Below, one piece after another: positions 21,830-26,947 of a stretch of DNA of 26,947 bases. The position numbers were made by a program, and so were the translations under genes. This DNA comes from an uncultured Chloroflexota bacterium (GTDB lineage Bacteria; Chloroflexota; Limnocylindria; Limnocylindrales; Limnocylindraceae), in contig CALMIH010000021.1 in the NCBI GenBank assembly GCA_937864085.1, positions 1 to 26,947 of the forward strand, written 5' to 3'. The notes beneath the pieces were generated by a model. The model searched no databases, was not told the DNA's origin, and was given only the letters and a program-made list of their open reading frames with translations. Numbering within the stretch: the first letter of the stretch is position 1; each line of letters opens with the position of its first letter.

Positions 21830-22533
21830 AGCGCGGCGACCGTAGTCCGCACGAGGTGCTTGGCCTGACGCCTGGGGCGAGCGCCGAGGAGATCCGTGGC
21901 GCGCGCCGGCAGCTCGCACGCACGCATCACCCAGACAACTTCTCTGGTGACGCGGCGGGGGCGCGGAAGGCGACCCGCGAGATGGCGCTGATCAACGCCG
22001 CCGCCGAGGCCTTGTTGGCCGAAGTCTGGGCCGCCGAAGATCCTGCAACGGTGGTGCCGCCGCGCGGCGGGCATCGCCCCGAGGCGCCAGTGACCGGTCG
22101 CGTGGAGCTCCCGAACGCGCCGCGATTTAACTCGCGCACCAGTGAGCCAACGAGTGTGAACTGGCGACCAGAGGCGCCGTGGCCAACGCGCCCCGCCGCA
22201 CGGCCGAGCGGTCCACTCCCCGGCACACCTGCGGGGCCGGTGCGACGCCGCGTCGACCCAGCCGCCGCGCTGCGTCCGCGCATCTCACTAGAAGCGGCGC
22301 GCGAGTTTCTCTTCGCATTCGGTCGCTACGCCGGACTCACCGTTGGCGATGTTGCGCTGCGCGACCCTGGCTATCTCGCCTGGTGCATTGATAACGTGCG
22401 CCGCGATCCAGATCTTGTGCAGGCGGCGGATCTTGTGCTGACGCAGCTGATGGAGGAGTACGGCATGGAACGCCCAGCGCGTGGCAGCCTGCACCGACCA
22501 TCACCAGTTGGATTTGATGGAGTCTCCGACTGA
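21826..22533 (+). CDS. J-domain protein with a C-terminal DUF3820-like domain
   Basis: Residues 7-55 form a J domain with the HPD signature (H35, P36, D37 in THHPDN), which in DnaJ-type proteins stimulates Hsp70 ATPase. A Pro/Arg-rich, low-complexity linker (about 70-150) follows. Residues about 160-205 (FLFAFGRYAGLTVGDVALRDPGYLAWCIDN) look like the small FGKYxGxxxxEIxxxDPxYLxW module found in DUF3820 and at the end of some exonucleases. There is no zinc-finger or client domain, so it is a specialised co-chaperone rather than DnaJ. It starts after GAGAGG, 5 bases from ATG. Its stop shares a base with the lipoprotein start (TGATG), so the two are coupled. Confidence 0.82.
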   Translation: MKRGDRSPHEVLGLTPGASAEEIRGARRQLARTHHPDNFSGDAAGARKATREMALINAAAEALLAEVWAAEDPATVVPPRGGHRPEAPVTGRVELPNAPRFNSRTSEPTSVNWRPEAPWPTRPAARPSGPLPGTPAGPVRRRVDPAAALRPRISLEAAREFLFAFGRYAGLTVGDVALRDPGYLAWCIDNVRRDPDLVQAADLVLTQLMEEYGMERPARGSLHRPSPVGFDGVSD

Positions 22534-23123
22534 TGCGCCGCGCGACGCTCCTCCTTGCGATCGCGCTGGCGGGCGGCGTTGCCGCTGGTTGCGCGCCGAG
22601 CGCGCCGCCTGACGGGAGTCTCCCTTGCGACCCGAGCATTGACTCACAGCGCGCGGCGGGCTTTGATACCGCGCTTGAGGCAACAGTGCCGCTTGCCGCG
22701 TTTGATGGGAGTCCGATCACTGTTGACTCTGGACGCGAGTGTTCAGAGAAGCGCCTCGGACCACTCTGGGGTGCTGGGGTTCGCGAGTTGCGATCCGCCG
22801 GTGGAATCTTTGACCTTGGGAGCGAGACGGGGTACTCCGTTGTCACCTACCGCGCCAGCGAACTAACGCTCGACGCGCTCGCCTACGCCTTTCAGCGCGG
22901 CGCATTAACTGGCCGCAAGACACAGGACATTCAGATTGAGAAGGTGAGTGTTGGCGCATGGACTGGGAGCCGCATGACGCTGCTCAATGGCGATCATCGT
23001 CAGGTGATAGTTCTCTTCCAGGTGCCTGGCGAAGCGGGTCAGGTGCGCGGGCTACTCACTTCGGATCTCTCCAACGTCGCCATCACCGAACTTCTTGCGC
23101 GATACGAACTCGCGCTGAAGTAG
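22533..23123 (+). CDS. Putative lipoprotein, unknown function
   Basis: The protein has 196 residues. The N-terminus MRRATLLLAIALAGGVAAGC is a lipoprotein signal with the lipidated Cys at 20. The mature part has two more Cys (LPCDPS, RECSEK) that may pair, and a mixed alpha/beta domain with GVRELRSAGGIFDLGSETGY and ITELLARYELALK. I do not recognise a family. It is translated right after the J-domain gene (TGATG). It ends at a GC-rich hairpin shared with the convergent thioredoxin gene. Confidence 0.75.
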   Translation: MRRATLLLAIALAGGVAAGCAPSAPPDGSLPCDPSIDSQRAAGFDTALEATVPLAAFDGSPITVDSGRECSEKRLGPLWGAGVRELRSAGGIFDLGSETGYSVVTYRASELTLDALAYAFQRGALTGRKTQDIQIEKVSVGAWTGSRMTLLNGDHRQVIVLFQVPGEAGQVRGLLTSDLSNVAITELLARYELALK

Positions 23124-23128
23124 TAGTG

Positions 23129-23157
23129 AAGTAGCGCGCAGACTCGCGCGTCTACTT
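23129..23157. terminator. Bidirectional terminator hairpin between the lipoprotein gene and trxA
   Basis: AAGTAG-CGCGC pairs with GCGCG-(T)-CTACTT as an 11-bp stem with one bulge and an AGACTC loop. The trxA stop codon lies inside the right arm. Tails on both sides are only weakly U-rich. Confidence 0.6.
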
Positions 23158-23490
23158 TGCGGCGAGCTCTTTCAGGCCGAAGCGCGATTCGAGCTGCTCG
23201 GCGGTCTGGAATCCAACTGCGCCAACTGGCTGGGCGCCGGCGCCCTTGAAGAAGGCGATCGTTGGAATCGACATGATGTTGAAGGCGCGCTGTAGGCTTG
23301 GATTCTCGTCAACGTTCACCTTCACGATGTCGACCGTGCCAGCGTACTGCGCGGCGAGCTTCTCAAGCTCTGGAGCGACCAGTTTGCATGGGCCACACCA
23401 TGGGGCCCAGAAGTCCACGATCACTGGTCGTGGGGAGTTGGCGACATCCGCCTCAAACGATGCATCAGTGGTGTGCTTGATCTCCGCCAT
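23152..23490 (-). CDS. trxA: Thioredoxin
   Basis: This is a 112-residue single-domain thioredoxin, the cytosolic disulfide reductant that serves ribonucleotide reductase, methionine sulfoxide reductase and others. The active site is WAPWCGPCK (C32, C35), with the buried D26 in VDFWAP, the cis-proline loop MSIPTIAFF and the usual KVNVDENP strand. Length is normal, with a slightly extended LKELAAK tail. The start has a purine-rich site (GAGGGAGAGC ahead of ATG), so it is ribosome-site-led, unlike the divergent mutase gene. Confidence 0.97.
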   Translation of the reverse strand: MAEIKHTTDASFEADVANSPRPVIVDFWAPWCGPCKLVAPELEKLAAQYAGTVDIVKVNVDENPSLQRAFNIMSIPTIAFFKGAGAQPVGAVGFQTAEQLESRFGLKELAAK

Positions 23491-23538
23491 GCTCTCCCTC
23501 GCCTTCGCTACTGGCGGCTAGCGCCGCCGCTCCCGCTC

Positions 23539-23544
23539 AGTCTA
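23539..23544 (-). promoter_or_regulatory. Candidate -10 box TAGACT of trxA
   Basis: On the minus strand TAGACT predicts a start near 23532 and a 42-base leader. That leader has the hairpin GGCGGC-GCTA-GCCGCC (23513-23528) and the ribosome site. Confidence 0.45.
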
Positions 23545-23578
23545 CCGACGATCGGCTCCTAAGGCAGCCGCCCGCGGG

Positions 23579-23584
23579 TAGGAT
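23579..23584 (+). promoter_or_regulatory. -10 box TAGGAT, leaderless promoter of the mutase-subunit/meaB/esterase genes
   Basis: TAGGAT ends exactly 6 bases before the ATG at 23591. It has the same box and spacing as the lpd promoter. Confidence 0.6.
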
Positions 23585-23590
23585 GCGGGT

Positions 23591-23998
23591 ATGGCTGAAC
23601 GCACCGCTCCGATCCGCGTCCTGATCGCCAAGCCGGGCCTAGACGGCCACGACCGTGGCGCCAAGGTGCTGGCGCGCGGCCTGCGCGACGAGGGCTTTGA
23701 GGTGATCTACACGGGAATCCGCCGCACTACGGAGGCGATCATCGCCGCCGCCATTGAAGAGGATGTTGACGTGGTCGGCTGCTCGATCCTCTCTGGCGCA
23801 CACGCCACCCTCCTGCCGAAGGTTGTGGCGGGGCTCCGCGATGCCGGCGCCGCCGATGTCTTGGTTGTGGCTGGCGGCATCATTCCAGAAGAGGATCGCG
23901 CCGGACTTGAAGCGGCGGGGATCGCCGCCATCTTCGGTCCAGGGAGCACCATTGCGGAGATTGCCACCTACCTGCGGGCGCATGTCCGAACCAACTGA
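23591..23998 (+). CDS. Cobalamin-binding subunit of methylmalonyl-CoA mutase-type enzyme
   Basis: This 135-residue protein is a stand-alone B12-binding domain. It has the DxHxxG cobalt-ligand motif (DGHDRG, with H20 as the lower ligand), then SILSGAH (SxL loop), and GGIIPEEDR and FGPGS, which cradle the nucleotide tail. It is typical of the small subunit of split methylmalonyl-CoA, ethylmalonyl-CoA or isobutyryl-CoA mutases, which rearrange acyl-CoA carbon chains. The large catalytic subunit is not in the window. Its gene overlaps meaB by 17 bases, confirming a mutase role. The exact acyl-CoA is not set by this subunit. Confidence 0.92.
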   Translation: MAERTAPIRVLIAKPGLDGHDRGAKVLARGLRDEGFEVIYTGIRRTTEAIIAAAIEEDVDVVGCSILSGAHATLLPKVVAGLRDAGAADVLVVAGGIIPEEDRAGLEAAGIAAIFGPGSTIAEIATYLRAHVRTN

Positions 23999-24905
23999 TC
24001 AGCAGGGCGCCGGGCTGCGCACCACGCGCGAGCTCGCCCAAGCGATCAGCAGCGTTGAGCGCGGCGGTCCGGCGGCAGATGCGCTAATTCAGACGGCGCT
24101 GACACGACTCGCCAGCGAGCGTAGTCAGAACGCGGTGGTGATCGGTGTCACTGGACCACCAGGAGCTGGCAAGAGCACCCTTGTTGGCGCACTCGCGGAA
24201 CGTGCGCGTACGGCTGGCCGTCGCGTTGCGATCCTCGCTGTTGATCCCTCTTCTGTACAGAGTGGCGGCGCACTTCTTGGTGATCGCGTGCGCGTTGAAG
24301 AGCGACCGGGGGATGAGGGTCGCTTCGTTCGCTCCATTGCAACGCGCGGGAGTGGTCGCTCCCTCTCATATACCGCCGCCGCAGCATCGCTCCTTGTGGA
24401 GGCGGCCGGATTTGATCTTGTCTTTATTGAGACGGTTGGTGCAGGCCAGGCGGATCTCGGCATCGTGCGCCTTGCGGACCTTGTGCTGCTCGTTGAAGGG
24501 CCAGAGGGTGGCGATGAGGTGCAGGCGATGAAGGCGGGCCTCCTTGAATCGGCGCATCTTGTTGTGGTCAACAAGTCTGATCGTCCCGGCGCTGATCGCG
24601 CCGTTGAGCGACTCCGCTCTGGCTTAGCGCTCGGTCACGACGCGCCCGAAGTACTGCTTGCGTCAGCGGTTGATGGGAGCGGCGTCGCCGAACTCCTCGC
24701 TGCGCTTGAAGGACTCGCCGTGACGCGAAGTGGCGGCGGCTTACAGCGACGCATTGCGGCGCACCTCGCCGCTGCGGTGGAGGCGCGCGCCGCGCAGCTT
24801 CTGCGCGACGCAGAGTCCGATGGTCGCCTTGCCGCACTTGCGCAGAGCATTGCAGCGGGCGAGCGTCCACTCAGCGGCGCCGTTGACGAACTCCTCAAGG
24901 GTTAG
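23982..24905 (+). CDS. meaB: Methylmalonyl-CoA mutase-associated G3E-family GTPase MeaB
   Basis: MeaB is a P-loop GTPase chaperone that guards and reloads B12 in methylmalonyl-CoA mutase. The 307-residue protein has Walker A GPPGAGKST (58-66), AVDPSSVQSGGALLGDRVR (the metal/switch region), ETVGAGQAD in place of the family's usual ETVGVGQSE, and the guanine motif NKSD. The ATG at 23982 is used because it gives the normal N-terminus with the short helical lead; the upstream frame is only the shadow of the mutase subunit. Its start lies inside the previous gene, so translation is coupled. The C-terminal dimer arm (about 240-307) is present but Ala-rich and somewhat short. Confidence 0.93.
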   Translation: MSEPTDQQGAGLRTTRELAQAISSVERGGPAADALIQTALTRLASERSQNAVVIGVTGPPGAGKSTLVGALAERARTAGRRVAILAVDPSSVQSGGALLGDRVRVEERPGDEGRFVRSIATRGSGRSLSYTAAAASLLVEAAGFDLVFIETVGAGQADLGIVRLADLVLLVEGPEGGDEVQAMKAGLLESAHLVVVNKSDRPGADRAVERLRSGLALGHDAPEVLLASAVDGSGVAELLAALEGLAVTRSGGGLQRRIAAHLAAAVEARAAQLLRDAESDGRLAALAQSIAAGERPLSGAVDELLKG

Positions 24906-24921
24906 CGAGGCTTCGGGTTTG

Positions 24922-25866
24922 ATGCTTCGTACGATCGTCGGCGCACTTCTCGGCACACTGCTCGCCCTCGCCGCTGGCGTTGGTGGCCCTGCGCTCTCTC
25001 TAGATGCACCGATCCCGGCCATCCGCCTCGTTGGTGCCGCGCCTGAGAGTGCGCCGCTCATCAACCTTGTGGTGCTCGGCGATAGCTACGCATCAGCGGC
25101 GACGCCGTTTGATCGCGGCACACTTGCTCTGCTCGGTGCGCCGAGTGTCTGCGCGCGTGGCCCCGCATGGCCGCGTCTCCTCAACCCAACATCGATCCGC
25201 CTCTCGCTGACACACGTCTCGTGCAGCGGCGCGGTGGTGCTGGATCTGATCGACCGCCGCATGCGCGCGAACGAGCCGGTGCAGATCCAGGCGCTCAACG
25301 ACGGGACGGACCTTGTGATGCTCGGAATCGGCGGCAACGACACGGGTTTCAGCGAAGTCTTCTCCGCCTGTCGCCTTGAGGCGCCAGCGCGTTGTGGCGA
25401 GGTTGCCGATCAGATGGCGCCGCGCACCGCCGCGCTCAGTGGCACGCTGGTGCGCCTCTACCGCGAGGTGCTGCGCCGCGCGCCGAACGCGCTGGTGATC
25501 GTCGTCCTTTACGCCGATTCGCTTCCGCTCGCTGGCGAACCTGGCCTTGACGCATGCCCTGCGCTGCGCGCGCCGAGTGACGAGATCTCCGACGCGGACC
25601 TTCTGATTCTTGACGAGTGGGGGAGAGCGATCGGCGAGCAGGTGAAGGGGGCGATCGCCACAGTCGACGATCCTCGCTTGCGGACTGCCGACATGGCCGA
25701 CGCCTTTGTGGGGCACAAGATCTGCGCGACGGAGCCCTGGCAGTGGGGGCGAGATGGCGACATCCCGTTCCATCCGAACGCAGCTGGCCACGCCGCACTC
25801 GCCGCACGACTGAGCCAGCTCTTGGACGGTTTGAAGGCGGACGGGGCGATTCCAGGGCTGCGCTAG
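24922..25866 (+). CDS. Secreted SGNH/GDSL-type hydrolase (esterase/lipase)
   Basis: I start at the ATG of 24922 (314 residues), because this leaves a clean N-terminal export signal (MLRTIVGALLGTLLALAAG...). An upstream extension would only read the end of meaB out of frame. The catalytic Ser is S55 in VLGDSYAS (block I). Block III is IGGNDTG with N139, and block V is PFHPNAAGHAAL with the catalytic His. Several Cys (around 77, 101 and later) suggest disulfides, as in secreted actinobacterial SGNH esterases. The substrate could be a lipid, acetyl or other ester. It lies 16 bases after meaB, with no promoter, so it is probably in the same operon. A role in the mutase pathway is not obvious. Confidence 0.85.
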   Translation: MLRTIVGALLGTLLALAAGVGGPALSLDAPIPAIRLVGAAPESAPLINLVVLGDSYASAATPFDRGTLALLGAPSVCARGPAWPRLLNPTSIRLSLTHVSCSGAVVLDLIDRRMRANEPVQIQALNDGTDLVMLGIGGNDTGFSEVFSACRLEAPARCGEVADQMAPRTAALSGTLVRLYREVLRRAPNALVIVVLYADSLPLAGEPGLDACPALRAPSDEISDADLLILDEWGRAIGEQVKGAIATVDDPRLRTADMADAFVGHKICATEPWQWGRDGDIPFHPNAAGHAALAARLSQLLDGLKADGAIPGLR

Positions 25867-25874
25867 CGCCACTC

Positions 25875-25895
25875 GGCGCACCAATGATGGGCGCC
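25875..25895 (+). terminator. Weak hairpin after the esterase gene
   Basis: GGCGC pairs with GCGCC, extended by two inner C-G pairs across a bulge, around a short loop. There is no U-tract. It sits between the esterase stop and the tRNA-Lys promoter. Confidence 0.3.
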
Positions 25896-25929
25896 CGGTA
25901 CGCCGTGTGCGGCCAACGCCGCGCTCCAC

Positions 25930-25935
25930 TATCCT
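25930..25935 (+). promoter_or_regulatory. -10 box TATCCT of tRNA-Lys (and possibly carA)
   Basis: TATCCT ends 7 bases before the mature 5' end of tRNA-Lys, the same spacing as leaderless mRNAs here. It is the only clear promoter upstream of carA, so carA may be read through from it. Confidence 0.55.
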
Positions 25936-25942
25936 TCCGCGT

Positions 25943-26017
25943 GGGCCGGTAGCTCAGCGGTAGAGCAAGTGACTCTTAATCACTAGGTCGTGGGTTCGAA
26001 TCCCACCCGGCTCACCA
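25943..26017 (+). tRNA. tRNA-Lys(CTT)
   Basis: Acceptor GGGCCGG pairs with CCGGCTC (one G-U); the D arm is GCTCAGCGGTAGAGC, the anticodon loop CTCTTAA gives CTT, the T arm is GTGGG-TTCGAAT-CCCAC, and CCA is encoded. It decodes AAG. Confidence 0.97.
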
Positions 26018-26034
26018 GGAGACTGGTTTCCTTT
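26018..26034 (+). terminator. Weak hairpin right after tRNA-Lys
   Basis: GGAGA pairs with TTTCC (one G-U) around a CTGG loop, followed by TTT. It could mark a processing or partial termination site between tRNA-Lys and carA. Confidence 0.3.
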
Positions 26035-26039
26035 CGCGT

Positions 26040-26055
26040 CGATCCTGAGAGATCG
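26040..26055 (+). promoter_or_regulatory. PyrR-type RNA hairpin 1 in the carA leader
   Basis: CGATC-CTGAGA-GATCG forms a 5-bp stem with the hexaloop CTGAGA. This fits the CNGNGA hexaloop and the ARUCCNGNGAGGYU-like form of known PyrR binding loops (here AUCCUGAGAGAU). Confidence 0.6.
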
Positions 26056-26059
26056 CAGG

Positions 26060-26075
26060 CGGTCCCGTGAGACCG
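26060..26075 (+). promoter_or_regulatory. PyrR-type RNA hairpin 2, abutting the carA ribosome binding site
   Basis: CGGTC-CCGTGA-GACCG forms a 5-bp stem with the hexaloop CCGTGA, again CNGNGA. Its last base is the first G of the ribosome site GGAGAGGAG (26075-26083). A bound protein would be placed to block initiation. Confidence 0.62.
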
Positions 26076-26090
26076 GAGAGGAGTGAACGA

Positions 26091-26947
26091 ATGAGTGACG
26101 CTGTACGCCGCACACTGGCACCGTACCGTCGCTCCCTTATCCCACTTCCAGAGTCAGCATCCGTTGTTGACGCGCGCATTGGCGATCACGGCCCTGCACT
26201 GCTCACCCTTGAAGACGGGAGCCTCTTCCCAGGTGTTGCCTGGGGTGCGCCGATAGCCTCTGGTGGCGATCTTGTGGTGAACACGAGCCAATCTGGCTAC
26301 CAGGAGATCTGCACCGATCCGAGCTACGCCGGCCAAGTGGTGCTGATGACGTATCCGTTGATCGGAAACTACGGTCGCCTGATCGCGGATGATCAATCGG
26401 CGCGCCCCTGGCTGCGCGGCCTGATCGTTGCTAACGCCACCGCAGCGATCACGGAAGACGCGGCGCAGATCGCCGCGCTGCTTCGCCAACACGGCGTCCC
26501 CGCAATCGCTGGCGTTGAGACGCGCAGCCTTGCACGCCGTCTCCGTGAGACGGGGGCGCAACGCGCGCGCATCTCCGCGCCGTGGGAGTCGGATGTGGAG
26601 GTGGCAATCGCCGCAACGCGCGCGCTGCCGCGCTGGGAGGATCAAGACTTCGTTGGCCAGGTTTCGCCAACCAACGTGCAGATCTACGGAGAGGCGAGTG
26701 AGCCGCTCGTTGCGGTGATCGACTTTGGGCTGAAGGCGAACATCGTGCGCGCACTCCGCACACGTGGCTTCCGCGTCCGCGTCCATCCGCATACGGCAAC
26801 GATTGACGAAGTGCTGCAGGGCGGCACGAGCGGCGTGGTCCTCTCGCCAGGACCGGGCGACCCGGCGCGACTCGAAGGTCCCGTCGCGCTAGCGCGTGCA
26901 CTGATCGCAAACGGCGCACCACTCCTTGGTATCTGTCTCGGCCATCA
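26091..26947 (+). CDS. carA: Carbamoyl-phosphate synthase small (glutaminase) subunit, truncated by window edge
   Basis: CarA hydrolyses glutamine and passes ammonia to CarB, making carbamoyl phosphate for pyrimidines and arginine. The visible 285 codons include the N-terminal domain (ALLTLEDGSLFPGVAWG, VVNTSQSGYQEICTDPSYAGQ, LIGNYG, IAGVETRSLARRLRE). They also include the start of the class I amidotransferase domain (VAVIDFGLKANIVR, VVLSPGPGDP, and LGICLGH with the catalytic Cys at the very end). The frame is still open at the window edge; about 80-100 codons are missing. ATG at 26091 follows GGAGAGGAG by 7 bases. The leader has two PyrR-type hairpins, so pyrimidine control is likely. carB is expected just downstream. 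Confidence 0.95.
   Translation, partial: MSDAVRRTLAPYRRSLIPLPESASVVDARIGDHGPALLTLEDGSLFPGVAWGAPIASGGDLVVNTSQSGYQEICTDPSYAGQVVLMTYPLIGNYGRLIADDQSARPWLRGLIVANATAAITEDAAQIAALLRQHGVPAIAGVETRSLARRLRETGAQRARISAPWESDVEVAIAATRALPRWEDQDFVGQVSPTNVQIYGEASEPLVAVIDFGLKANIVRALRTRGFRVRVHPHTATIDEVLQGGTSGVVLSPGPGDPARLEGPVALARALIANGAPLLGICLGH

Noticed and set aside
21769..22074. N-terminal extension of the UbiA protein by about 100 codons
   Set aside because: The extension opposes the J-domain gene, lacks UbiA features and crosses a promoter with ideal leaderless spacing at 21768.
24730..24921. Extension of the esterase upstream into meaB
   Set aside because: It reads MeaB sequence out of frame and would bury the export signal that begins at 24922.
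25093..25929. Minus-strand frame of 278 codons across the esterase gene
   Set aside because: The plus strand has catalytic SGNH motifs in order. The antisense product is Arg-rich low complexity with no recognisable domain.
1..26947. CRISPR arrays, insertion sequences, prophage or integrated elements
   Set aside because: No direct-repeat/spacer pattern, transposase, integrase or terminal inverted repeats were seen, and the tRNA genes show no duplicated 3' ends nearby.

Overview
The window is a compact, high-GC bacterial chromosome segment. It holds 26 protein genes, the last cut by the right edge, and three tRNA genes with encoded CCA ends. I see no insertion sequence, prophage, CRISPR array or long non-coding stretch; the largest gap is about 220 bp. 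Many genes touch or overlap by 1 to 4 bases. This compactness, the metabolic gene set and the many leaderless promoters suggest a streamlined free-living bacterium. A pigmented Chloroflexota of the Limnocylindria type or an actinobacterium-like lineage would fit, but no rRNA or ribosomal marker is present, so this is inference only.

Layout. 77-3062 (+): PatD-like aldehyde dehydrogenase, a DEDDh exonuclease and a NUDIX-less MutY. 3089-5815 (+): phosphoenolpyruvate carboxylase. 5836-6860 (+): a degenerate YjeF-N/NAD(P)HX-epimerase-like protein and a 62-residue membrane protein. 6874-7521 (-): PlsY. 7579-11083 (+): an overlapping operon of dihydrolipoyl dehydrogenase, lipoyl synthase and an adenosine-deaminase-family protein. 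11105-11578 (-): a lipoprotein, divergent from a DUF1015 protein (11612-12895). Then come tRNA-Glu, an acyl-ACP desaturase, an unknown 75-residue protein on the minus strand, tRNA-Arg and PTS enzyme I (14424-16067). 16288-17691: a purine permease with a long structured leader and a strong terminator. 17811-19259: an unusual secreted/multipass membrane protein that looks like a fusion. 19256-21768 (-): a carotenoid pair, a CrtEb/LyeJ-type lycopene elongase and a CrtI/CrtD-type desaturase. 21826-23123 (+): a J-domain protein and a lipoprotein. 23152-23490 (-): thioredoxin. 23591-25866 (+): B12-binding mutase subunit, MeaB GTPase and an SGNH esterase. Finally tRNA-Lys and carA, with two PyrR-type hairpins in the leader.

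How it works together. The genes point to aerobic heterotrophy with lipoylated 2-oxoacid complexes, anaplerotic CO2 fixation by PEPC, propionyl-CoA/methylmalonyl-CoA handling, purine salvage, membrane lipid desaturation and probably C50 carotenoids.

The most interesting signals are regulatory. (1) A TAnnnT box lies 6 to 8 bases before the start codon of eleven genes, which implies leaderless mRNAs. (2) One TATTCTA element can serve as the -10 box in both directions. (3) Two tRNA promoters would start almost exactly on the mature 5' end. (4) Tandem CNGNGA hexaloop hairpins precede carA, the second abutting the ribosome binding site.
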